From the NCBI RefSeq assembly GCF_030534315.2, contig NZ_CP130558.2, forward strand, positions 558,001-622,000: DNA of 64,000 bases, given 5' to 3'. The translations under genes and the position numbers were made by a program. The stretch comes from Thermoanaerobacterium sp. CMT5567-10 (GTDB lineage Bacteria; Bacillota; Thermoanaerobacteria; Thermoanaerobacterales; Thermoanaerobacteraceae). Of this stretch, positions 47,442-56,082 are shown piece after piece. Positions within the stretch are counted from its first letter, which is position 1. Every line of letters begins with the position of its first letter. The notes under the pieces are model-generated. The model ran no database searches, was not told the DNA's origin, and worked only from the letters and a program-made list of their open reading frames with translations.

Positions 47442-47912
47442 CTATTCTATATTTTCATCTTTCTTACTGCATTTTTCTTCCAGCAGCCACGGCAGCATAA
47501 CTTCAAATTCCAATTGAATAACTGGTTTTGGAAAATTATCTGGTACAAGGTTTAACTTATCAGTAAATGTAAACTTCACATTATCAATTTTGATAATATT
47601 TAAATCATCCCACTTCCTAGTTCCAGCATCAGGTCTTTTAACTATTTCCCCCACCAAATGATAAAAACCCATATATAAATGCTTACCTGTATCAGTTTCA
47701 AACTCCATAAATTCCCCTTCTTTTTGAGGGTTAATCCCTAACATTGTATAAAAGTCCAGCACTTCTTGCGAAAATGTTTTACAATTCTTTATATAATTTC
47801 TACAGTAATCACAGTTACAGCCTTCTTCAACTGTTATGCTATCATAATATTCTTTTGTTTTTTCAACATCTATTTTAAGTATCCAGTCTTGCAAGCAAAC
47901 TTTCTTCATCAT
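47442..47912 (-). CDS. Conserved protein with Cys cluster
   Basis: 156 residues with EEGCNCDYCRNYIKNCKTF (a CxCxxC and a further Cys, a possible metal site), then a beta-rich part. I recognise it only as a conserved hypothetical protein of Firmicutes. Two ATGs in a row follow AAAGGAATAAA; the first has the better spacing. Confidence 0.6.
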   Translation of the reverse strand: MMKKVCLQDWILKIDVEKTKEYYDSITVEEGCNCDYCRNYIKNCKTFSQEVLDFYTMLGINPQKEGEFMEFETDTGKHLYMGFYHLVGEIVKRPDAGTRKWDDLNIIKIDNVKFTFTDKLNLVPDNFPKPVIQLEFEVMLPWLLEEKCSKKDENIE

Positions 47913-47972
47913 AATATTTATTCCTTTAAGCCTCCTTTAGTCTTATTAATTTTTATACATTGCATATTTCTT

Positions 47973-48584
47973 TTATAATCCACCAATTATATATGACAAC
48001 ACATCAAATTTACTGAGTAATACTGATGTTAATATTGTAAATATCAATACCTTTAAATATTGATATTTGTTTTTCGGTAAAGTGCAAAACAGTATGATAG
48101 CAGCAATCAAATAAAATCCTGAAACTGGGGAAAATGTATAAAGAAAGTTATACCCTTCTGAAACCAGCATCCCAATAGGAAGAGCAGCACACAGTGCTGC
48201 AAGCCATCCACTCCCCCTGCTAAACCAGACAACATAGGCAGCCAGCGGGGATGCAAAGGCAATTAATCCCCAACGGACAAAATAATATACGGGAAAGAAG
48301 TTAAATAACTTCATTGAATATATGTAATAAGCCAGCAGCATTCCCACAAAAAAGGTAAAAACATGAATTGCTCCCACTTTAGGTGTTCTGCTCCATGCAG
48401 CAATAATAGCAGCAATAAAAACCCATATTCCAATTCTTGAACTTATATTGCTAATTATGTTAATTAAACTGCCAACTGCACCATTAGAAGGTATAGTATC
48501 AACATATTTTGCCAGGAATCCAGAAAAGATTCCTAAAATAAAAAATAATATAATTCGGATTGCTTTTCCCTTGATATTTGGCAT
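47973..48584 (-). CDS. DUF6518-like multi-span membrane protein
   Basis: About 203 residues with six predicted membrane helices. The charged segment AAWSRTPKVGAIHVFTFFVG is typical of DUF6518 proteins. The start MPNIKG at 48584 has GGGGAATG upstream; an in-frame ATG at 48599 is less well placed. It may be co-transcribed with the next membrane protein. Confidence 0.65.
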   Translation of the reverse strand: MPNIKGKAIRIILFFILGIFSGFLAKYVDTIPSNGAVGSLINIISNISSRIGIWVFIAAIIAAWSRTPKVGAIHVFTFFVGMLLAYYIYSMKLFNFFPVYYFVRWGLIAFASPLAAYVVWFSRGSGWLAALCAALPIGMLVSEGYNFLYTFSPVSGFYLIAAIILFCTLPKNKYQYLKVLIFTILTSVLLSKFDVLSYIIGGL

Positions 48585-48607
48585 GGCATCATTCCCCATT
48601 TTCTATT

Positions 48608-49051
48608 TTATTTTCTTGTTTTATATATCTTATCGTAGTAGTTTTTAAAAGCCAAAACATCCTCATAAAATCCTGTTTTAAATACCAAAATGCTTACTGC
48701 TGTAATAATTATGACTGGGACAACTAAATATAAAGCACCGCCATAAGCATCTAAAATATTTAGCATACGCAGCAGTCCCAAGACCAAATGAACAGGCAGT
48801 AAACCAAAGATAAAAATATAAACTCCTGACAGCAAAAACATAGTTACTTTAAACGCTATTCTATTGCCCTTGTAATACAAAAATATGTTAAATAAAATCA
48901 TTCCGCTAATAAAGATTTTTCCTGTTAATCCTTTAGTACCGTTAGATACTAAACTTAAAGTAAAATCTGCGAGTAAAAGAAGAATTAAAATAATTGTACC
49001 AGTATTTACAATTTTCTTGCCTCTATTAACCTGTTCACTGCTAAAAAGCAA
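48608..49051 (-). CDS. Small membrane protein
   Basis: 147 residues with four predicted helices. The likely start is a TTG after AGAAGGGA. Its 5' end shares about 30 bases with the 5' region of the polyferredoxin gene (GCTTTTTAG, then GTGAACAGGTTAA) in a different frame. Confidence 0.5.
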   Translation of the reverse strand: MLFSSEQVNRGKKIVNTGTIILILLLLADFTLSLVSNGTKGLTGKIFISGMILFNIFLYYKGNRIAFKVTMFLLSGVYIFIFGLLPVHLVLGLLRMLNILDAYGGALYLVVPVIIITAVSILVFKTGFYEDVLAFKNYYDKIYKTRK

Positions 49052-49285
49052 AATTATCTATCCCTTCTAATAAACTGAATTGTAGAATTACTTAATCCCA
49101 TATCATCATTTGTAATCAATAAATCTTAAAAAACTTCCAATATTTATTGCTTGACATTTAACGATAAATAAAATGCTTTTAATTCATCCTTAATATCCTG
49201 TGATAAGTAATGCCATCTTATATTCCGAATGGCACCTTCTAAAGCATATAACCTGTTTATGCAAGCACTACTTCAATAATGTATA
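49052..49285. other. Intergenic region with a short gene-end remnant
   Basis: The minus strand reads about 37 codons, INRLYALEGAIRNIRWHYLS and on to a stop near 49150, without a start. It may be the end of a deleted gene; family not recognised. Confidence 0.3.
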
Positions 49286-49618
49286 TCAACTCATTATAAT
49301 CTCTGAATCAAAAAATCGTTCTTGGAACTCCACCAGCGCTTGTATTTGTTCTTTGCTGTATTTGTGTGGATGCTTTGATACTACCAATTTATCTTCAATA
49401 TCATTTTTTCTATGAATTATTGCTATTACAACACCCTCAAATTCTTCTAGAGGCTGAAACTCTCCTATAATATAAGCATCAACTTCTTCACCATCTTCAG
49501 AGATTGTGTTAGGTATATATCCGTAATTTAGGAGATAATATATTTCATGCTCTGGGTGTTTTGAGCATAACGGCCTATCAACAATGACTTTAACCTTTTT
49601 ATTCAAATATTCACGCAT
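49286..49618 (-). CDS. Inorganic pyrophosphatase-family small protein
   Basis: 110 residues. REYLNKKVKVIVDRPLCSKH, YGYIPNTISEDGEEVDAYII and FEGVVIAIIHRKNDIEDKLV match soluble inorganic pyrophosphatases, including the Asp-rich metal-binding loop, in a shortened form. ATG at 49618 follows GGAGAGAG. The upstream radical SAM reading runs in frame into it without a stop. Activity as a pyrophosphatase is uncertain because family A enzymes are usually longer. Confidence 0.75.
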   Translation of the reverse strand: MREYLNKKVKVIVDRPLCSKHPEHEIYYLLNYGYIPNTISEDGEEVDAYIIGEFQPLEEFEGVVIAIIHRKNDIEDKLVVSKHPHKYSKEQIQALVEFQERFFDSEIIMS

Positions 49619-50353
49619 TATACTCTCTCCTTTTCTATAATATAATAAATGATTAATTGAATCATTAAATATAATTTGTATATCATTTTTATACTTGTTT
49701 ACTATTTTACTTATATATCTTATATCTTCATAATTTAACATTAGAACATCTTTATTATTTAAAGCTCTTCCTAATGGTAATATAACTCTTATACCAATTT
49801 TTTTAAAATTATTTTTTATCATTAATATTACAAATTCTTCAAAATTTATTATATTAACTTTATTAATGGTTATTGTAGGTTCAAAATCAATTATTTTAAG
49901 ATTATTAAGTAACATTAAATTTTTAAATGTTTCAGTAAACGCAAAATTATCCCCTCTTAAATAATTATGTACATATTTATTTGGTCCATCTAAACTTATA
50001 CTAATTTCTCTAACGCCTGATATTGCAAGTTCATAAATCACTTCTTTATTTAGAAGCATCCCGTTACTCGCCAAACTTACCCTTACATTATTTTGCTTTA
50101 ATATTCTTGTACAATTTATTAATTCGGTTTTTTTTAAAAGTGGTTCACCTCCAGAAAAACATACATTATAAGGTTTTAGTTGAGATATATTCATTATAAG
50201 TTTATATAACTCTTTTTCTGTTATATCGTCATCATTACCACTATTATTGAAACAATGAAGACATCTTAAATTACATTTGTTAGTTATATTAATAACAAAT
50301 TGTAATGGAGCTGACAGATACATTGCGTTAATTATAATTAATCCCTCCCACAT
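49619..50353 (-). pseudogene. Truncated radical SAM enzyme, in frame with the pyrophosphatase-like gene
   Basis: About 245 residues. The CxxxCxxC cluster motif is in NKCNLRCLHCFNNSG, followed by NVCFSGGEPLL and ISISLDGPN. The normal C-terminal SPASM or twitch domain is missing: after FNDSINHLLYYRKGES the frame enters the downstream protein directly. The start is either 50353 or 50323. A fusion protein could be made, or the gene is a deletion product. Confidence 0.7.
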
Positions 50354-50399
50354 ATTTATATACCGACATTGTCAAGATAAACATTTTATAAAGTAAAAT

Positions 50400-50564
50400 T
50401 TAGATTTTCATTTCTTTAGATTCATTATTGATAACATTATTTTCACCACTTGCGTTATAGCAATGTAAACATCGTAAATTGCAGTTATTTGTTATATCAA
50501 AAGCAAGTTCATGCGGACCTACTAAAATATTCCCATGACTATTAAAATCAGAGTATATATCCAT
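50400..50564 (-). pseudogene. 5' remnant of a second radical SAM gene
   Basis: 54 codons with ITNNCNLRCLHCYNASGENN, similar to the start of the next radical SAM gene, and then a stop after ESKEMKI. The rest is deleted. It lies directly after the operator pair at 50698-50752. Confidence 0.75.
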
Positions 50565-50697
50565 TGCAAATCCACTTTCTTAGTATTAGAACCACAAATA
50601 TTTTTAATGGATTTATCCAAAATCTTTTTATTTTTTCTATTTATTTAATCATGCCTTTATACATTTTTATTTTATATTGATATATTTCCAATGTCTA

Positions 50698-50752
50698 CTA
50701 TATCTTTGTATAGTTTTTACATAAAAAGCAAAAAAACTATACAAAAGTATAG
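50698..50752 (-). promoter_or_regulatory. Two CTATAC-type operator motifs upstream of the radical SAM genes
   Basis: CTATATCTTTGTATAG (50698-50713) and CTATACAAAAGTATAG (50737-50752). The two together also form a 21-bp imperfect inverted repeat with A and T runs, so a terminator function for the preceding regulator gene is an alternative. Confidence 0.6.
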
Positions 50753-50761
50753 TCTTAAAAT

Positions 50762-51547
50762 TTAATCTATATCTATTAAATTTAATTTAACCGCTTTTGT
50801 AACTGCTTCCTGAATGCTTTTTACACATAGCTTCTCAATTATTTTCCTCTTATGATATTTTACAGTAACTGGTTTAATTCCAAGCTCTATCGATATGGCC
50901 AATTCTTTATAACCCTTTGCAAGCATTAGCAATATCTCTATCTGATTATCAGTTAAATTTATATTGCAGTTATTTAGTTATTGCTCTTTTATATTGGTTT
51001 TATATTCATCGGCAATTTTATCTGCAAGCAATTCTAAAACTATAGTCATTTCATCTGCCATGCCATATTCTATCGTCGATACATCAAGATATCCTATTAT
51101 CTTTTCATCTATAATGATAGGCGCTGCAATACAATACCACTTTTTCAAAATGTCACAGTAATGTTGCTGAGGTTCTAAATATACTAATCTTTTTAATTGC
51201 ATCGCCATTGATATGGCATTTGTCCCTACGGCTTCTTCTTTAAAAGACGTACCTATTCTAAAACCCGATTTATCTATGCAACTACGTGTTTTCTTATTAC
51301 ATCTTATATTTAGAAGATAACCATCGTCATCAGTTAATAAAAATATGTATTCTCCTTTAGTCAGATTTAAAATATTATCAACACAATTGTGAAATACATT
51401 GATAAGTCCTATGTTTTTATTTAATCTGATTTGTAAATCTTCTTCTTTTAAAGTTATAACAGGAGACGGTATTGAGCTTATAAGGCCTATCTCCATACAT
51501 CTTTTATATGAAGAAAGTATTTCATTATATATTTGTAATTCTTCCAC
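50762..51547 (-). pseudogene. GAF-domain/LuxR-type HTH regulator with internal TAA
   Basis: Residues 1-189 form a GAF-like sensor with SGFRIGTSFKEEAVGTNAIS and PIIIDEKIIGYLDVSTIEYG, as in activators of the AcoR/DhaR type. A TAA at 50978-50980 interrupts the frame, which then continues NLTDNQIEILLMLAKGYKEL and KPVTVKYHKRKIIEKL, a LuxR-type HTH, to 50762. The same stop is present in the decayed copy at 23.8 kb. Whether the halves are separate proteins, joined by read-through, or dead cannot be decided. Confidence 0.75.
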
Positions 51548-51670
51548 AAAAACTCACCTCATTAAATACTCACACACGTTACAATACAATTTATTATTTC
51601 TACAAAATATTTCATATTCCTTCTATGTTTTTGAAAAAATTAGTATTATTTGCAAAGTCTTTTATTTGTA

Positions 51671-51702
51671 AAAAAATAAGCTACTGTACAATCTATACAG
51701 TG
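51671..51702 (-). terminator. Terminator of the ABC exporter operon
   Basis: On the minus strand ACTGTA and TACAGT pair, followed by TTATTTTTTT. The sequence is close to the terminator at 22521-22558. Between it and the permease gene (51722-51924) only a 40-codon remnant of unknown family is visible on the minus strand. Confidence 0.7.
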
Positions 51703-51924
51703 CTTTTTGTTTAGTTATAGTTTACTATTCTTGTTTCAAAAATTGTCGACCCGTTGCCTACAATCTTAATTCTGCTTGTACCGTTTCTGGCTTCTATCGT
51801 CTTTGTTCCTTTTTCACTTTGTTCAAGTTTTGCAAGCGTCACAAATTATTTCAGATTTTGGTCTCTGGAAATTGGATATACCTATTGAGATTATTTGTTA
51901 AAACTCTCATAATTATTATAGTCC

Positions 51925-53523
51925 TCACTTTAACTCCAAACGTTCAAAAGTAAAATTTGCAAATAGCAGAAATATTCCCGACATCAAAAACATTGCAATG
52001 TCTGCTGATAAAACTCCTATCGTCATACTCTTAGTTACAATGCCTAATGGAACAGATATAGCACCTACAGGTACAAGAACAATAACAAAAGCAAATAATT
52101 TGAAAAGTGGCAATACCGCTTTTAAATCAGCTTTTGAAGGTAAAAGCGTATTTAAAAACGAACTCGAAAAATTAGCTAAAGTTGTAAAACCTAATATAAA
52201 GAGTATTGCTGTTAAAGCATTTAATATACCACATTTTATAAGTATTGAAGCAGGTGCTATAAGAAGCAATGCTGTTATAAATGACTTTAATATAGGTACA
52301 GCATTTACAGCTATCAATTTCTCTATTCCCTCTCCCGGAATTATGTAAATGTACATTTTATTTAATTCTCTACTTATTGTGGATATAAAGCTTGTCAGCC
52401 AGCCAATGTATGCATAAATAAAAGCTAATGCAAATATTTTCATCGGATCATTTTTGGGAAGGAAATATCCAAGAGCAATTGATACAACTAAAATTGCAAG
52501 ATTATAATAATTAAAATAAATAGATCCCATTTCTCTCTTGTTTTCTACCATTTTAAGCCATATGTAAGCCCACGGACCTTTTGGTGCAAAATTCACGTCA
52601 ATTTTTTTCTTTTTCTTTACAAGCTGTTTTTCCGTATAATCCGCGTGATAATCTTCTATTTTAGCCTTAGTTTTTATCGATATAAACTTCTCTGTATAGA
52701 ATATCGCTTCTTCATAATAATCTGTTGCAAAATACACCGAAATTAAAGTAATAACAGCTATTGCAACTATTTGTATAACTATAAATTCAATATTATATTG
52801 GGTAACTCCAGTAAAATAAGAGAGTATTAACTGCTTCGAAGGTCCTATAATCGGAACATAATTCCATGTATTTGAATTAAAATAATTAAATAAACCAAAT
52901 ATCGATTCCTCTTTATACATAAAGTACATGCCAAATCCAGCAATTAAAGCAACTAACCCATTTAAAAAATATTTTATCTTTTTCTTTGCATTAAACTTCA
53001 TTGAAATTGAGTATGCCAAAAAGCCTATCGGTGTTAATGTAAGATAATATGTAAATATTCCTATATATCCAAAAATTAAATTATTTGAATGTTTATTGAC
53101 TTCCATAGAAACACTTAAAAAGGGAATAAAAAGACTAAATAAAAGCGCATAGAATAAATTCTTAAAGCTTGCTCTTATTATATACCAAAGAAATATGACC
53201 CTCTCTTTTATGGGTGATGACAAAAGTAATGCATTGTCACCTTCTCCCAAAATGATACCCGGTTGCTTTAATGAACTATATAATGTTAAAAGCACAGTCA
53301 AAAGCATAAAAGCGATTATACCGCTATTTAGATACGAAAATTTTATCGAACTTATTTCACTAAATGTTTTACCACTGTTTGCAAAAACAGGTATAAGTAT
53401 AAATAAAAACCACACAAACTGCAGTAAATATATAAAAATTTTTGTAGGCTTTTTTATTATATCTTTTATAAAGTTTTTTAATTTTAACATATCAAGTACA
53501 AACAGTGCTTTTATATCGCTCAT
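51925..53523 (-). CDS. ABC exporter permease (ABC_export-like)
   Basis: 532 residues with about twelve membrane helices in two halves separated by a cytoplasmic loop (FAPKGPWAYIWLKMVENKREMG). LGEGDNALLLSSPIKERVIFLW is typical of putative ABC exporter proteins. The start overlaps the ATPase gene by 4 bases. Substrate unknown; nearby radical SAM and regulator genes suggest a modified peptide. Confidence 0.82.
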   Translation of the reverse strand: MSDIKALFVLDMLKLKNFIKDIIKKPTKIFIYLLQFVWFLFILIPVFANSGKTFSEISSIKFSYLNSGIIAFMLLTVLLTLYSSLKQPGIILGEGDNALLLSSPIKERVIFLWYIIRASFKNLFYALLFSLFIPFLSVSMEVNKHSNNLIFGYIGIFTYYLTLTPIGFLAYSISMKFNAKKKIKYFLNGLVALIAGFGMYFMYKEESIFGLFNYFNSNTWNYVPIIGPSKQLILSYFTGVTQYNIEFIVIQIVAIAVITLISVYFATDYYEEAIFYTEKFISIKTKAKIEDYHADYTEKQLVKKKKKIDVNFAPKGPWAYIWLKMVENKREMGSIYFNYYNLAILVVSIALGYFLPKNDPMKIFALAFIYAYIGWLTSFISTISRELNKMYIYIIPGEGIEKLIAVNAVPILKSFITALLLIAPASILIKCGILNALTAILFILGFTTLANFSSSFLNTLLPSKADLKAVLPLFKLFAFVIVLVPVGAISVPLGIVTKSMTIGVLSADIAMFLMSGIFLLFANFTFERLELK

Positions 53524-54236
53524 TTTGTAACCTCCAAAAACACATCTTCAAGTGTACCGCCAGGGCCGGCTTTTTCCATCAATTCATCAAGAATGCCTTC
53601 GTAGATAAGCTTTCCCGTTTTTAAAATAAGCACTCTATCGCCAAGATTTTGTACAGAATCTAACATATGTGTACTTAAAAGGACAGCCTTTCCTTCTTTT
53701 TTTAGTTCAACAATAGTATCCTTAAGTTCTCTTATAGCTTTAGGGTCAAGTCCTACAAAAGGTTCGTCAAACAACATGACTTCTGGCCTATGTAAAAGGC
53801 CGCATATGACCATAACCTTTTGCCTCATCCCTTTTGATAAACTGCCGCCAAGTTCATCCTTTTTATCAAGAAGGTCATATGCCTCAAGATACTTCAATGC
53901 ATCATTTTCCCAATTATCAATATTATATGCAAGCCCTATAAATTTAAGGTGTTCCCACACCGTAAGCAAAGGATATATGTCTGGCGTTTCAGGTATGTAT
54001 GCAAGTTTTCTTTTAGCCTGCGGGTCTCTATTGTCATATCCGCAAACATTTATATCCCCTTCAGTTTTTTTTAAGAGCCCCATTATAGTCTTCAATGTCG
54101 TGCTTTTGCCAGCGCCATTTGGGCCTATCAACCCTACAACTTCTCCGGGGTATATTTCAAAGGATATACCGTCTACAGCCTTAACTTTGCCATAATATTT
54201 TTTTACATTTTTAAGAGATAAAACACTTTTCATCAT
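53520..54236 (-). CDS. ABC exporter ATP-binding protein
   Basis: 238 residues. Walker A is GLIGPNGAGKSTTLKT, signature GGSLSKGMRQKVMV, Walker B VMLFDEPFVGLDP, H-loop LLSTHMLDS. EcsA/CcmA-like size. GGAGGTTC precedes two ATGs (54236 and 54233). The promoter region holds a CTATAC motif at 54298-54313. Confidence 0.93.
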   Translation of the reverse strand: MMKSVLSLKNVKKYYGKVKAVDGISFEIYPGEVVGLIGPNGAGKSTTLKTIMGLLKKTEGDINVCGYDNRDPQAKRKLAYIPETPDIYPLLTVWEHLKFIGLAYNIDNWENDALKYLEAYDLLDKKDELGGSLSKGMRQKVMVICGLLHRPEVMLFDEPFVGLDPKAIRELKDTIVELKKEGKAVLLSTHMLDSVQNLGDRVLILKTGKLIYEGILDELMEKAGPGGTLEDVFLEVTK

Positions 54237-54297
54237 GAACCTCCATTATCATTTTCTCTTAATTTTTAATATTACTATAAATTTTTTTAAATTTCCA

Positions 54298-54313
54298 CTA
54301 TACTTTTGTATAG
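54298..54313. promoter_or_regulatory. CTATAC operator upstream of the ABC exporter operon
   Basis: CTATACTTTTGTATAG is the exact complement of the motif at 50737-50752. It lies 62 bases before the ATPase start. Confidence 0.65.
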
Positions 54314-54439
54314 GGTTTATGTTAAATGCTGCTATGGCTGCACCTCTTGCGCCATCTTCTACCTTCTCATATAGTTCTATTATACATCATAAGCAAAATC
54401 CTTTTATAAATTATTTCTACAAAGAATTTTAAATACCTT

Positions 54440-54790
54440 TGTGAATGTCAATACAAAATTTTATTTACATCCGTGTCTCTACGACCATCTTTCTTCCTGT
54501 TTTTATTTTCGTGCTTTGAAAAGGAAGATTGCATTTCCATCAGTTACAAGATTTTTACTGAAGCCTGGTAATATTTCTTCAAGTTTATTTACTAATTTAC
54601 TAAATATTCCATTAACTAAATTTTCTTTTTCAAAAACTTTTTGAAAAATCTTGAATATTATTTGCTCTGGGAACGTCTTTTTGGCTATTAAATCCACACA
54701 TAAATCTTAGTTGTCCATTTCTTGGTAATTCCCATCTTAAACTTTCAATGGAGTTATATTGATAAACAATACCGGCAAGTATTGAGTTTC
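54440..54790 (-). pseudogene. Remnant of a DDE transposase (DUF772/IS1182- or IS5-like)
   Basis: Minus-strand pieces in shifting frames read SIESLRWELPRNGQLRFMCG, VNGIFSKLVNKLEEILPGFS, NLVTDGNAI and KDGRRDTDVNK. The order and the DGRRDTD segment fit the first half of transposases with an N-terminal DUF772 domain. At least one frameshift is needed and the C-terminal half is absent. Confidence 0.65.
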
Positions 54791-55045
54791 ACATAACTCT
54801 AATCGGACAATCTCTACCTTTTTATTTTCTCTTTTTCGAGTTACTACATAAGTTCTTCATCTGGTATATGTTTTTCAACTTCACTTCATTGTTATGGTAT
54901 AATAGTCATAGTGATACTCCCTTGTAGTTTTTTAGTTTTTGTTCTAATTACTTTTATACATTACAAAATTTAGCGGGTTTCATATCTTTTTTTAATTTTT
55001 TATTCTTTTTAATGTTTTTTATATTTCTGAGAAGGTATCAACAAT

Positions 55046-55160
55046 AAGCAAGTTGAGAAATTTGAAGCGATAATACAAAATGGATTGCCCTTTGGAATAA
55101 ATAATTTTATTTATCAGGAATTACTACATTTACTGCATAGTGATATACGTTTTTATTTAA
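55046..55160 (+). pseudogene. PIN-domain toxin remnant
   Basis: KQVEKFEAIIQNGLPFGINN followed by FIYQELLHLL resembles the central part of VapC-like PIN toxins, where the second acidic residue lies in a QE-type helix. There is no start and no C-terminal part. It is cut off by the IS200 element. Confidence 0.4.
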
Positions 55161-55189
55161 ACATCAATAATATTTCGTCAATTATTTAC

Positions 55190-55930
55190 AATCATAACCA
55201 CCCGTAAAACGGGTGGTTTGCTCTGAGGCTATAAGCCTCTATTACTAGCCAGCGTCTAAAGGCGCTGGCTTTCACTTTGTTCAAGCCACCATGCATTTGT
55301 CACTTTTGCTCGTCCCTAAAGGGACAAATGTACTACGGGCTACCCCTTAAAGGGGTCCTCATATTCTTTTACACTTAATTTGTCCAACATAATATCTCGC
55401 TTTTCTTGTTCCTGAATGTATTTCTTTATTGTTGCCTCATTTAGTCCTACAGTGCTTACATAATATCCTTCCGCCCAAAAATGTCTATTGCCAAATTTAT
55501 ACTTTAGATTTGCATGCCTGTCAAATATCATCAATGCACTCTTCCCTTTTAAGTATCCCATAAAACTAGATACACTAATTTTTGGTGGTATACTCACTAA
55601 CATGTGTACATGATCCGGCATTAGATGTCCTTCTATTATTTCCACTCCTTTGTATTTACATAGTTCTTTTAATATATCCCTTATACTTTCTTTGTATTGA
55701 TTATATATTATTTTTCGTCTATACTTAGGAGTGAACACAATGTGGTATTTGCACATCCATTTTGTGCGTGCCATTTCATCTCGTTTATTAGCCATTAAAT
55801 CACCTTTCCTTTTGTTATATATAGTAGCTTGAACAACTCTATTATAACGGAAAGGTGATTTTTTGTATAACTTCTGTCGCGCACCCGCATAGCGGGTGGT
55901 TTTTTGTTTCGCTCGCTTTGCGAGCTCAAC
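55190..55930 (-). mobile_element. IS200-type insertion sequence
   Basis: A tnpA gene flanked by hairpin ends: a 10-bp stem at 55196-55218 (AACCACCCGT, AAA, complement), further stems at about 55225-55240 and 55246-55270, and CACCCGC/GCGGGTG with GCTCGC/GCGAGC at 55882-55925. No tnpB. IS200/IS605 elements use such subterminal hairpins for single-strand transposition. Confidence 0.8.
55340..55795 (-). CDS. tnpA: IS200/IS605-family Y1 transposase TnpA
   Basis: 151 residues. The HUH motif is in GHLMPDHVHMLVSIPP and the nucleophile Tyr in ATIKKYIQEQE; KYHIVFTPKYRRK is the family start. Length matches IS200. It appears intact. GGTGATT precedes the start region. Confidence 0.93.
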   Translation of the reverse strand: MANKRDEMARTKWMCKYHIVFTPKYRRKIIYNQYKESIRDILKELCKYKGVEIIEGHLMPDHVHMLVSIPPKISVSSFMGYLKGKSALMIFDRHANLKYKFGNRHFWAEGYYVSTVGLNEATIKKYIQEQEKRDIMLDKLSVKEYEDPFKG

Positions 55931-55954
55931 AGGCTAAAGCCCAATCGAATAAAA

Positions 55955-56050
55955 AAAACAGGAATAATCCTGTTTTACTCTTTCAAAAGCCTTAAAAACT
56001 CTCCTGCATGTACTCTTTCTTCATCTGTTATATTTGCCAAAGGTATTATA
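55955..56050 (-). pseudogene. Ferritin/rubrerythrin-like gene end and terminator
   Basis: The minus strand reads ANITDEERVHAGEFLRLLKE to a stop at 55975. EERVHAGEFLRLL is a metal-binding helix of ferritin-like proteins. The rest is absent, apparently replaced by the helicase gene neighbourhood. A hairpin (AAAACAGGA/TCCTGTTTT) follows at 55955-55976. Confidence 0.5.
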
Positions 56051-56082
56051 GCACAACAGAACCGTCCTCTTGTATCATTGTG

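Noticed and set aside
50698-50752. Terminator only
   Set aside because: A terminator role is possible, but the exact motif also occurs alone upstream of the exporter operon at 54298-54313, where there is no second arm.
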